From positions 1-64,000 of the forward strand of contig JAFGIP010000114.1 of the NCBI GenBank assembly GCA_016929525.1: a stretch of 64,000 nucleotides of DNA, written 5' to 3'. The position numbers and the translations under genes were made by a program. The notes beneath the pieces are model-generated. The model was not told the origin of the DNA and did not search any database. It saw only the letters and a list, made by a program, of their open reading frames with translations. Source of the stretch: Bacteroidales bacterium. Lineage in GTDB: Bacteria > Bacteroidota > Bacteroidia > Bacteroidales > UBA10428. Positions within the stretch are counted from its first letter, which is position 1. Each line of letters starts with the position of its first letter. This document shows, in pieces, positions 25,290 to 33,740 of this stretch.

Positions 25290-26447
25290 TTACTCAAAAT
25301 AATTTCTTATTCTCTCAAAAAATCCTTTTTCAGCACTGGTCGGTTTTGGAGTAAAGCTGTCAGATTCATCGAATTTTTCAATCAGTTTTTGTTCTTCTTT
25401 TGCAAGTGTCTTGGGTATCCAGACGTTTATGCTGACAAGTAAATCGCCTTTACCATAACTATTAACTTCAGGAAGCCCTTTACCCCGTAACCGTAAAATT
25501 TTTCCTGGTTGAGTGCCGGATTCAATTTTAATTTTGACTTTACCTTCAACGGTAGGTATTTCTGCAGTTGTTCCTAATGCTGCTTGTGGGAAGCTCAGAT
25601 AAAGATAATATAGGAGGTCATTTCCGTCGCGGATAAGTTGCGGATGTTGTTGCTCTTCGATCAGTATCAGTAAGTCGCCATTAATTCCACCACGTCTTGC
25701 AGCATTGCCTTTTCCTGATACATTAAGCTGCATACCTTCTGCGACACCTGCCGGAATATTGACCTTGATAATTTCATTATCTTTTATTATTCCTTCTCCA
25801 TGACATGTTGTACAGCGGTCTTTAATAATTTTTCCTTCACCGTTACATGCCGGACAGGCCGATGTAGTTTGCATCTGACCTAAAAGCGTGTTGGTTACAC
25901 GTGTTATATGACCCGATCCATGACATGTACTGCAAGTAGTATAACCATCATTGCCGCGTGCGCCGGTACCGTTGCATGCTGAACAAGAAACATATTTATT
26001 TACTTTCAGTTTTTTCTCGGCACCTTTTGCAATTTCTTCCAAAGTCAGGGAGACTTTTACCCGCAGATTACTTCCTTTGTTAACCCTGCGTGAACTTCTG
26101 CTGCGGCTTCCTCCGAATCCGAATCCGCCAAATCCGCCAAAATCGCCGAATATATCTCCAAACTGGTTGAAAATATCTTCGATGGTCATTCCTGCACCAG
26201 AAAAACCACCTCCTGCTGCGCCCCGGACTCCGGCATGTCCAAACTGATCATATCGTTGTCTTTTTTGTGGGTCGCGCAGCACTTCGTAGGCTTCGGCAGC
26301 TTCTTTAAATTTTTCTTCAGCCTGCTTGTCTCCGGGGTTTTTATCAGGGTGATATTTTAAAGCCTGTTTGCGATAGGCTTTTTTTATTTCATCTTCCGAT
26401 GCACTTTTTGAAACTTCCAGTATTTCGTAATAGTCTCTTTTTGTCAT
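25290..26447 (-). CDS. dnaJ: Chaperone DnaJ
   Basis: A full-length type I DnaJ (385 residues) that stimulates DnaK. It has a J domain (1-70, HPD at 33-35), a Gly/Phe-rich linker ([16 protein letters not shown]), four CxxCxGxG zinc repeats ([32 protein letters not shown]) and the two substrate-binding beta domains. It lies 22 bases downstream of grpE. dnaK is not in the window, as is common in Bacteroidota where grpE-dnaJ form a pair. Confidence 0.98.
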   Translation of the reverse strand: MTKRDYYEILEVSKSASEDEIKKAYRKQALKYHPDKNPGDKQAEEKFKEAAEAYEVLRDPQKRQRYDQFGHAGVRGAAGGGFSGAGMTIEDIFNQFGDIFGDFGGFGGFGFGGSRSRSSRRVNKGSNLRVKVSLTLEEIAKGAEKKLKVNKYVSCSACNGTGARGNDGYTTCSTCHGSGHITRVTNTLLGQMQTTSACPACNGEGKIIKDRCTTCHGEGIIKDNEIIKVNIPAGVAEGMQLNVSGKGNAARRGGINGDLLILIEEQQHPQLIRDGNDLLYYLYLSFPQAALGTTAEIPTVEGKVKIKIESGTQPGKILRLRGKGLPEVNSYGKGDLLVSINVWIPKTLAKEEQKLIEKFDESDSFTPKPTSAEKGFFERIRNYFE

Positions 26448-26469
26448 CCCAATGATTTTGTTCTAAAAA

Positions 26470-27117
26470 TTATTCGCCAACAACAACTTTGGCATATCTT
26501 ATTACCTTTTCGTTAAGCAAGTAACCTTTTTCAACAACATCTACCACCTTCCCCTTCATATTCTCATCGGGAGTTGGGAATTTAGTCACGGCTTCATGAA
26601 AATCGAGATCAAACTCCTTTTCTCTGGCTTCGATTTCTTTAATTCCTTTCTGTTTCAGAAATTCAACGAATTTGCTGTAAATAAGATGAACACCTTTCCT
26701 CAGCGCATCGATATCTTCAGACTTATCTATATTGTCCATACCACGTTCAAAGTCGTCAATCACAGGAAGCATATCTTTTAAAACATCTTCACCGGCTGAC
26801 TTTAAGAGGTCTGCTTTTTCTTTAAGGGTTCTCTTGCGGTAATTATCGAATTCTGCTGATAATCTCAGATATTTATCATGCCATTCAGCAGCTTTTTTCT
26901 CCGCTTCATCTAATTTTTTAGACAGGTCCGCAGAAGACCTGGTTTTTTTCTTTTTATGTGCTGACTTATCTTCAGTTTTGTCCTCTTCAATCTCAATATT
27001 AACTGTCTTATTGTCTTCAGCTTTAACTTTATCTTTCTCTTCCACGTGTGATTTTTTATTTTGAATAACATCCTTTTTCTTTTTCTGCTCGGCAGTTTTT
27101 GTTGTTTTCTTTTCCAT
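26470..27117 (-). CDS. grpE: Nucleotide exchange factor GrpE
   Basis: ADP-ATP exchange factor for DnaK. The 215 residues include a long Lys/Glu-rich N-terminal extension (about 1-70), the dimeric coiled coil and four-helix region (EFDNYRKRTLKEKADLLK), and the beta-wing with the typical ending VVEKGYLLNEKVIRYAKVVVGE. The extension is longer than in E. coli and low in complexity. It is the first gene of the operon; its upstream region contains inverted repeats and a TGGCA element described separately. Confidence 0.97.
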   Translation of the reverse strand: MEKKTTKTAEQKKKKDVIQNKKSHVEEKDKVKAEDNKTVNIEIEEDKTEDKSAHKKKKTRSSADLSKKLDEAEKKAAEWHDKYLRLSAEFDNYRKRTLKEKADLLKSAGEDVLKDMLPVIDDFERGMDNIDKSEDIDALRKGVHLIYSKFVEFLKQKGIKEIEAREKEFDLDFHEAVTKFPTPDENMKGKVVDVVEKGYLLNEKVIRYAKVVVGE

Positions 27118-27164
27118 AGAATCAATCAGTTTATTAATTCATCAAATAACAACGGTTTAACCTT

Positions 27165-27180
27165 GTCAAATTACCTGCCA
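27165..27180 (-). promoter_or_regulatory. Sigma54-like element upstream of grpE
   Basis: The minus strand reads TGGCAGGTAATTTGAC, with GG and the next conserved G spaced as in -24/-12 promoters (GG-N10-G), but A instead of C at the last -12 position. The start codon is 47 bases away. Inverted repeats GTCAA-A-TTGAC (27194-27204) and CTGTCA-N8-TGACAG (27269-27288) lie upstream and could bind an activator. The lon upstream region has a similar set (56011-56036). Confidence 0.45.
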
Positions 27181-27193
27181 ACAGGGAATGGCG

Positions 27194-27288
27194 GTCAAAT
27201 TGACAGTATCTGTATACATAGTCAATATTATTTAAGTTTCGACTTAAGAAACTGGGGTAGACTATCATCTGTCAGGTTTTTTTGACAG
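27194..27288. promoter_or_regulatory. TGTCA/TGACA inverted repeats upstream of grpE
   Basis: Two inverted repeats: GTCAA-A-TTGAC at 27194-27204, and CTGTCA at 27269-27274 with TGACAG at 27283-27288 (8-base spacer). The second has a T-run on the plus strand and might instead form a hairpin in the murA transcript. Their shared TGTCA core, and its presence upstream of lon, suggests operator or enhancer sites. Confidence 0.4.
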
Positions 27289-27357
27289 ACTTTTTATCAG
27301 ATGAATTACTGTATGCAATTAAAGTGAGGACATTCAGCATACACAAGTTCATACTTC

Positions 27358-28680
27358 TCATACTATATCCTGATCTTTGATTCTTTTTATACTGGCTCCG
27401 ATATTATTAAGTCTTTTATCAATATTCTGATACCCCCTGTCTATCTGGTCAATATTATGAATAATACTGGTACCTTCTGCCGATAATGCTGCAATCAGAA
27501 GAGCAACGCCGGCTCTAATATCGGGAGAGGTCATTGTTGTAGCCCGGAGTTTAACCTGATTGTCCAGCCCTATTACAGTTGCCCGGTGCGGGTCGCAAAG
27601 AATAATTTGTGCACCCATATCTATAAGTTTGTCAACAAAGAAAAGTCTGCTTTCAAACATTTTCTGATGTATCAGAATGCTGCCTTTTGCCTGTGTTGCC
27701 AAAACCAGGATAACACTTAGAAGATCGGGGGTGAGCCCGGGCCATGGAGCATCGTCAATAGTCATAATTGAGCCATCGATAAAAGTGTCTATACAATATT
27801 GTGATTGCGCCGGGACAAAAATATCCCTTTTGGATTGTTCAAACCTGATACCCAGCTTTTCAAAAGCACGTGGGATCAATCCCAGTTCCTGGAGATTTAC
27901 ATTTTTAATGGTTATTTCAGAACCGGTCATTGCTGCCAGACCGATAAAACTCCCGACTTCTATCATGTCAGGTTGCAGTGTATGCTCACACCCGTATAGT
28001 TTATCGACACCGGTAACTGTAAGCATATTCGAACCAATACCTGATATTTTAGCGCCCATACGATTTAGCATATTACAAAGTTGTTGGACGTATGGTTCAC
28101 AGGCAGCGTGATAGATAGTTGTTATCCCTTTTGCTAATACAGCTGCCATTACAAGGTTTGCAGTTCCTGTAACAGAAGCTTCTTCAAGTAAAATATATTT
28201 TCCTTCCAGTTTATGTGCTTCGACTGTATAATATTCTTCCCGGGAGTTATATTTAAATTGTGCTCCAAGTCTAATAAGACCATTGAAATGTGTATCCAGT
28301 CTTCTTCTTCCTATCTTATCGCCGCCGGGCTTTGGAATATATCCTTTCCCGAATCTTGAAAGCAACGGACCTATTAACATTACCGAACCTCTTAAGCTGG
28401 AACTTTTCCTGCTATATTCATCCGAGTGAAGATATTCGAGATTTACATTTTCCGCTTTAAAGCTATATTTCAATGGAGATAATCTTTTTACTGTTACTCC
28501 AAGATTACTGATCAGGCCAATAAGATTATTGACATCAATAATATCGGGTATATTATCAATAATAACTTCTTCATGTGTGAGAAGTGCTGCGCAGATTACC
28601 TGGAGAGCTTCATTTTTTGCTCCCTGCGGCAAGATTTCGCCATAAAGTTTTCTGCTTCCTTCAATTTGAAAAGAACTCAT
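27358..28680 (-). CDS. murA: UDP-N-acetylglucosamine 1-carboxyvinyltransferase
   Basis: First committed step of peptidoglycan synthesis: transfers enolpyruvate from PEP to UDP-GlcNAc. The 440-residue product has the EPSP-synthase-like fold, the active-site Lys22-Asn23 (GAKNEALQ), and the catalytic loop near 119-130. The residue matching Cys115 of the E. coli enzyme is Asp121 (PGGDKIGRRRLD instead of PGGCxIG), the change that makes MurA insensitive to fosfomycin in mycobacteria and chlamydia. It starts 15 bases after DUF4290 and precedes grpE by 240 bases. Confidence 0.96.
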   Translation of the reverse strand: MSSFQIEGSRKLYGEILPQGAKNEALQVICAALLTHEEVIIDNIPDIIDVNNLIGLISNLGVTVKRLSPLKYSFKAENVNLEYLHSDEYSRKSSSLRGSVMLIGPLLSRFGKGYIPKPGGDKIGRRRLDTHFNGLIRLGAQFKYNSREEYYTVEAHKLEGKYILLEEASVTGTANLVMAAVLAKGITTIYHAACEPYVQQLCNMLNRMGAKISGIGSNMLTVTGVDKLYGCEHTLQPDMIEVGSFIGLAAMTGSEITIKNVNLQELGLIPRAFEKLGIRFEQSKRDIFVPAQSQYCIDTFIDGSIMTIDDAPWPGLTPDLLSVILVLATQAKGSILIHQKMFESRLFFVDKLIDMGAQIILCDPHRATVIGLDNQVKLRATTMTSPDIRAGVALLIAALSAEGTSIIHNIDQIDRGYQNIDKRLNNIGASIKRIKDQDIV

Positions 28681-28695
28681 TTGATACCCTGATGA

Positions 28696-29286
28696 TTATT
28701 TTTTTCGCATATTTCTCTTATTCCGTTTTCTACTCATAATTTCCCTAACCTCATTCAATTTAATATTTTCAACGTTTATTCGGTTTTTCGAAAGCCTTTT
28801 CAGGTCTTTTAGAACAACATCGTCGCTTACTGTATCCCGATTCCAGGTAAGGTAAGATTTTTTCATGTGGTTGGCAATAACGTTAACCAGTTTTTCTCTT
28901 TCCTCATTATCGGGCATTTCACATATTTCGTCGATCATAAGTTCTATTGCTTTACCATAATGGCGGTATACAATTTCATGAGTGCCATATTCAACTCTGC
29001 GTGGTGATTGCTGAAACATTTCCGGTTTTGGAATTTCATAGGGATATTCAATATCGAGTTCGAAATTTGAGATAATGGCAAGGTGATCCCATAATTTGTG
29101 TTTAAAATCGTTGATATCGCGAAGGTGCGGGTTTAAATTCCCCATGATCGCAATAATGGCATTGGCTAACCTGTTTCTCTCTTTTCTATCTTCGACGGTT
29201 TTAATGTAATCCACCATTTTCTGTATGTTCCTTCCATATTCCGGAAGAACAAGTTGCTTTCTGCTGGTGTTATAATCGAAATTCAT
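28696..29286 (-). CDS. DUF4290 family protein
   Basis: A 196-residue, mostly helical, charged protein without a signal peptide or membrane segment, with a strongly basic C-terminus (MSRKRNKRNMRKK). It matches the Bacteroidota-specific DUF4290 family (MVDYIKTVEDRKERNRLANAIIAIM and LWDHLAIISNFELDIEYPY are recognisable). Function is unknown. From memory it is commonly found just upstream of murA in this phylum, and here it is 15 bases away, so a role linked to the cell wall or cell division is possible. The basic tail could bind nucleic acid. Confidence 0.88.
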   Translation of the reverse strand: MNFDYNTSRKQLVLPEYGRNIQKMVDYIKTVEDRKERNRLANAIIAIMGNLNPHLRDINDFKHKLWDHLAIISNFELDIEYPYEIPKPEMFQQSPRRVEYGTHEIVYRHYGKAIELMIDEICEMPDNEEREKLVNVIANHMKKSYLTWNRDTVSDDVVLKDLKRLSKNRINVENIKLNEVREIMSRKRNKRNMRKK

Positions 29287-29522
29287 ATTAATAATTTTTT
29301 ATTTGCTGTTGTTACTTATTATTTTCCTGAATTTGGCTCTGATTTTAACGAATCAAATCTAATACTTTTGTGCATTTGTTACTGTGATCAATCAGAGAGT
29401 ATATTATCGGTCGGATTAACAGGTTTGTATTAAAGTATAATTTTATTATTCTTTATTTTCAAACCTCTTAATTTACAGCATACAAAACTACTTGAAATAT
29501 TTAAGCTGGCAAATAAGATTCG

Positions 29523-29558
29523 GTAAAAATAATATTGCATTAAGAAAATCAATGCAAT
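29523..29558 (-). terminator. Terminator after the uvrD-like gene
   Basis: On the minus strand ATTGCATT pairs with AATGCAAT across a 9-base loop (29534-29558) and is followed by ATTATTTTTA. The stem is short, 8 perfect pairs. It is 9 bases beyond the helicase stop codon. Confidence 0.65.
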
Positions 29559-29567
29559 CCAAAGTTT

Positions 29568-31895
29568 TTATAATTCTTTAACAATCCTGAGTTTGGCAAA
29601 CTTGAGTAATAGCTGCTTTTCCTGTTTAATTTGCTGAAAAAATACTGTAGCTTTTTTTTGAGGCATAACTCCTTCAATGTGAATAACCTTTCCTTTTCCG
29701 AAACGCTGATGTTCAACGGTCATTCCATTCTGAATAGATTCGGGATCGGATGGAATAAAATTCGGATTTGAGGGTTGGTTTGCCTGTGGCTTGGTAAATG
29801 TGGATTGTTGTATACGGGATATTTTTCGTGGTCTTGCACCAAATACCGGAATATGGTTGTTCGATTTTTCATTTCCGAACGGATCCCATATCGAATTATC
29901 TGTTTGCATTGCTGATTTTTGATATAACGGATTATCCGGCCAGTCGATATAATTTTCGTCAATATCGTTCAGAAAACGGCTGGGTTTGCTTTCATTTGGC
30001 ACGCCCCATTTATATCTCGACTGACAGTAACTTATAGTTACATTTTTCTTGGCTCTTGTAACAGCAACATAAAACAACCGTCGTTCTTCTTCCAGATCTT
30101 TCAGGTTTTCAAGTGAAAGGGCAGAAGGAAATAATTCTTCCTCGACTCCGGTAATAAATATATGATTAAACTCAAGTCCTTTTGCAGAGTGGATGGTCAT
30201 TATACTTACTTTGTTTCTGTCTTCTTCTTTTTCACTATCGGCATCGGTAAGCAATGCTACATTTTCTATATAATTTTGCAGACCTGTAGGTTCTCCTTCT
30301 TCACGCGCCGCAGTTACAAAATCCTTTATGCCATTAAGCAGTGCTTCAAGGTTTTCAAATTTGCTGCGTTCCTCAGGCGTATTGCCGCTGTGAAGTTCTT
30401 TCATGATCCCGCTATGGGTTACAACCTGCATCGCCAGTGTATAAGCATCGCTTTCGGTGAGTGCTTTTTGAAATCCACTTATAAATTCAGCAAACCATGA
30501 TAGTTTTGAAAGTGTACCACGGTTCATCCCAAGAGAATTCTCTTCTGTTTCTGATATCACTTTCCAAATACTTATATCTTTTGCATTAGCTTCTTCTTCC
30601 AGTTTTCCCAAAGTGGTTTTTCCTATGCCACGCACCGGATAGTTAATAATCCTCTTAAGCGATTCATCATCATTTTCATTCACTATCAGCCTGAAATATG
30701 CAATAATATCTTTTATCTCCTTTCGCTGATAAAATGATATACTGCCATATACCTTGTAAGGAATATTTCTTTTTCGCAGGGCTTCTTCAAAAATTCTTGA
30801 CTGTGCATTAGTACGATAAAGAATTGCAAAATCGCTGTACTGAAGTTGGCTTGAGAGCGATGTATCGAGAATGGCATTTGAGACCATAAATCCTTCTTCG
30901 ACATCGGTAAGAGTTCTGACAACCCTGATTTTATCTCCTTCAGAATTTTTTGAAAAGACGGTTTTTTTAATCTGATCCCGGTTTTTATCGATGATGCTGT
31001 TTGCTGCATTCACAATGTTCTGCGTTGAGCGATAATTCTGTTCAAGTTTATAAAGCGTATATCCCGGATAATCATTTTTAAAATTTAAGATATTTTCAAT
31101 TTTTGCTCCACGGAAAGAATATATGCTTTGTGCATCGTCGCCAACAACACAAACATTTTTATGTGTATCTCCCAGCCTTTTTACAATCAGGTATTGCGAG
31201 TAATTTGTATCCTGGTATTCATCAACAAGTATATAATGAAATTTCTCCTGATATTTTTTTAATATTTCCGGAAAATCACGAAACAAGATGTTTGTGTTCA
31301 ATAAAAGATCATCGAAGTCCATTGCTCCGGCCTTCTTACATCTTGATGCATATAATTTAAAGATTTCTCCTAACATTGGCCGTCTCGTAATCCTGTCTCT
31401 TTCTTTGATCTGGTTATTATTATAATATAACTGCGGAGTTATCAGGTTATTTTTTGCAGATGAAATCCTGCCGAAGACTTCACCTGTCTTATATATTTTA
31501 TCATCGAGTTGAAGTTCGCGAATGATCGACCTGACAAGACTTTTCGAATCGTCGGTGTCATATATTGTATAGGTGGATGGATAACCAAGCCTATAGCTTT
31601 CTTTTCTAAGGATCCGGGCAAACATGGAATGAAAAGTACCCATCCAGAGATACCGGACCACATCAGATCCGAGAATATTTTCTATTCTTGATTTCATTTC
31701 CGATGCGGCCTTATTTGTAAAAGTAAGTGCCAGAATACTCGACGCGGATATACCTTTCTCAAGAAGGTATGCTACCCTGTAGGTTAATACACGCGTCTTA
31801 CCCGAACCGGCTCCCGCAATAACCAACGAAGGTCCGTCGATGTTTTTTACAGCTCCTGCCTGTACCGGATTAAGGTCGTCAAAAATTCTGCTCAC
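29568..31895 (-). CDS. uvrD: UvrD/PcrA-type ATP-dependent DNA helicase
   Basis: A 775-residue superfamily 1A 3'-5' helicase for nucleotide excision and mismatch repair and for clearing replication or recombination intermediates. Walker A is AGAGSGKT (27-34), motif Ia is LALTFTNKAA, motif II is VDEYQDTNYSQY, motif III is DDAQSIYSFRGA, motif V is IHSAKGLEF and motif VI is VAVTRAKK. A linker and a C-terminal beta domain (EHQRFGKGKVIHIEGV..ATVFF) match the PcrA/UvrD tail that contacts RNA polymerase. It is divergent from the secreted-protein gene at 32119. Confidence 0.94.
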   Translation of the reverse strand: MSRIFDDLNPVQAGAVKNIDGPSLVIAGAGSGKTRVLTYRVAYLLEKGISASSILALTFTNKAASEMKSRIENILGSDVVRYLWMGTFHSMFARILRKESYRLGYPSTYTIYDTDDSKSLVRSIIRELQLDDKIYKTGEVFGRISSAKNNLITPQLYYNNNQIKERDRITRRPMLGEIFKLYASRCKKAGAMDFDDLLLNTNILFRDFPEILKKYQEKFHYILVDEYQDTNYSQYLIVKRLGDTHKNVCVVGDDAQSIYSFRGAKIENILNFKNDYPGYTLYKLEQNYRSTQNIVNAANSIIDKNRDQIKKTVFSKNSEGDKIRVVRTLTDVEEGFMVSNAILDTSLSSQLQYSDFAILYRTNAQSRIFEEALRKRNIPYKVYGSISFYQRKEIKDIIAYFRLIVNENDDESLKRIINYPVRGIGKTTLGKLEEEANAKDISIWKVISETEENSLGMNRGTLSKLSWFAEFISGFQKALTESDAYTLAMQVVTHSGIMKELHSGNTPEERSKFENLEALLNGIKDFVTAAREEGEPTGLQNYIENVALLTDADSEKEEDRNKVSIMTIHSAKGLEFNHIFITGVEEELFPSALSLENLKDLEEERRLFYVAVTRAKKNVTISYCQSRYKWGVPNESKPSRFLNDIDENYIDWPDNPLYQKSAMQTDNSIWDPFGNEKSNNHIPVFGARPRKISRIQQSTFTKPQANQPSNPNFIPSDPESIQNGMTVEHQRFGKGKVIHIEGVMPQKKATVFFQQIKQEKQLLLKFAKLRIVKEL

Positions 31896-32028
31896 TTGTC
31901 TTCTTATTATTAATAATTGGCTTTCAAAGTTAAAATTTGTAGCTGTGGCAATAATTTTAACTGCATACTTTTTTCAAATATCTATCAACAATTTGTAATG
32001 TATTGCAACAAACCGGGGTGAATATACA

Positions 32029-32060
32029 ACTTTGATACAATACGTTTATTTTATTATCAT
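32029..32060 (+). promoter_or_regulatory. Bacteroidota-type promoter for the gene at 32119
   Basis: TTTG at 32029-32032, a 20-base spacer, and TATCATTG at 32053-32060 (consensus TAnnTTTG, one mismatch). A ribosome-binding-like AGGAAGG lies 7 bases before the ATG at 32119, which is unusual for this phylum. Confidence 0.5.
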
Positions 32061-32118
32061 TGCATTCATTTAAATACTAAACACAAATTTTTTAAGTTTT
32101 TTTTAGGAAGGATATAAA

Positions 32119-33531
32119 ATGCTCAATCGAATAAAGTATATTCTTATTATTTTCATTTCACTGACTGTTAAATTTAATACTAACGGACAGTTATTCCATG
32201 GCTCAGCAGATTATGGCGAAGTATCAACGTATGTTTTCGAAGGAGTTACCGATTCTTTATTTATATTTTATTCCGACAATGATGATCCTTATATAACAGC
32301 AGCATCGCCAAATGGTAATGTGGCCAGTTTTGAATGGAGCATTTACGACAGGGATTCAGGTAATTTTCAGTTTTATGATTCGGATACTGGTATAAATTCA
32401 CATATAGAACTTAACCCGGAAACAGGCAGCATGTGTTTCCGGGTATCAATAACAGGAGGCGGAAACGATTCAACAGCGCGTTGTTGGGTTCTTTTTAATA
32501 ATTACCGTGTTACAATAACAACCAGGGATGGAGAAAATAAAATTCCTGATTCAGAAATAGCATGTGGCAGGATAAAGCAGATTCGCGCAGAAATAGACAG
32601 TGCACAAATGAGCTATATCAATCTGAATGATGATTCGGTTATTCCTTATGAAAATGATTATAGTGATGTTGTATGGTCGAACAGTGAAGGCGCATATGTA
32701 TCTCCATCAACTCAGCTGGTGCGTTCAATTCGCAATCCGTACTGGGAAGACAGTTACTATATTATTACGATTACCGATGGTACAGGATATGAAAGAAGCG
32801 ACTCTGTTTGGTACGAATCGATTGAACCATATGCAAATTTCAGCTATGAATATATACATCTTAATGATGAGGAATACTATCCTGACAGATCTGACCGGTA
32901 TTACGAAATTTATGACAGTACCTATGAGCATTACTCTGCTCCGGCAATGTATTTATTCGATAATGAATCTGAAAATGCAGATTCTGTTGTTTGGTTTTTT
33001 GGGGATAGTTTGTGGCAGGGTTCTAATGAAGATTCAGTAATGCATACATATCTTTTACCCGGAACTTATTATCCGTATCTGGTTGCATATAATAAACCTG
33101 ATTTTATTTATGATCCGTGTACCGACACTATTAAATTTGAAGAACTGGAAGGACCTCCGGAACCTGTTTATGTTGAAGAGCCATTTTTTCAGGACAACTC
33201 CGATCCAGAAAAACCAAGACTTCCAAATGTTTTTACACCACCCAGTGGCTCACAATATTTCAGATTTGAAGATGCATCCATAGGGATGTTTGAAATAGCC
33301 ATCTATAATCGTTATGGCAAGAAGGTACATTATTTTAAAGGGAATATCCGCGACTGGGAAGGATGGGACGGTACATACAAAGAATCGGATAAAACGGTGG
33401 CGACAGGTGTATATTTTTGGGTTATAAAAGTGATGGAGCGATTACCTAATTTCGATCCTGAATATACCAATGAGAACCAGTTTGGGGAAGGACATTACAG
33501 AGGTTTTGTACATGTGTATAATACGGAGTAA
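32119..33531 (+). CDS. Secreted protein with PKD-like domains and gliding-type C-terminal domain
   Basis: The 470-residue product has a signal peptide (about 1-24, ending NTNG), Ig/PKD-like beta domains (ESENADSVVWFFGDSLWQG and HTYLLPGTYYPYLVAYN near 285-325 resemble the PKD core), and a C-terminal CHU_C/gliding-motility-type sorting domain (from about 372: PNVFTPPSGSQYFRF, FEIAIYNRYGKKV, YFKGNIRDWEGWDGTY, ATGVYFWVIKV). These domains send proteins through T9SS with type B signals. It is very acidic and Tyr-rich, as surface adhesins are. Function beyond surface attachment is unknown. Confidence 0.88.
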   Translation: MLNRIKYILIIFISLTVKFNTNGQLFHGSADYGEVSTYVFEGVTDSLFIFYSDNDDPYITAASPNGNVASFEWSIYDRDSGNFQFYDSDTGINSHIELNPETGSMCFRVSITGGGNDSTARCWVLFNNYRVTITTRDGENKIPDSEIACGRIKQIRAEIDSAQMSYINLNDDSVIPYENDYSDVVWSNSEGAYVSPSTQLVRSIRNPYWEDSYYIITITDGTGYERSDSVWYESIEPYANFSYEYIHLNDEEYYPDRSDRYYEIYDSTYEHYSAPAMYLFDNESENADSVVWFFGDSLWQGSNEDSVMHTYLLPGTYYPYLVAYNKPDFIYDPCTDTIKFEELEGPPEPVYVEEPFFQDNSDPEKPRLPNVFTPPSGSQYFRFEDASIGMFEIAIYNRYGKKVHYFKGNIRDWEGWDGTYKESDKTVATGVYFWVIKVMERLPNFDPEYTNENQFGEGHYRGFVHVYNTE

Positions 33532-33680
33532 GGGTTTATTCAGTAAGAATTTTGCTAATTGTAAATACAATATTAAATGCAGCGTTCCAAATTTCCAACC
33601 TTCCAATATTTCGATTTTTGCCCTCTAGACTTTAAATTCTCTCAATATTTCTTTCCCTCTGGGACAAATTCTTAACTAAT

Positions 33681-33713
33681 AAAAAGAAAAACCCCGGTCA
33701 GCACAGACCAGGG
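33681..33713 (-). terminator. Strong terminator after the EF-G-like gene
   Basis: On the minus strand CCCTGGTC (33713-33706) pairs with GACCGGGG (33699-33692) over 8 positions, one G-T, with a 6-base loop, followed by TTTTTCTTTTT. It ends 28 bases after the stop codon. Confidence 0.88.
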
Positions 33714-33740
33714 CTAATTCAGTATTCAGTTTTACATTCT

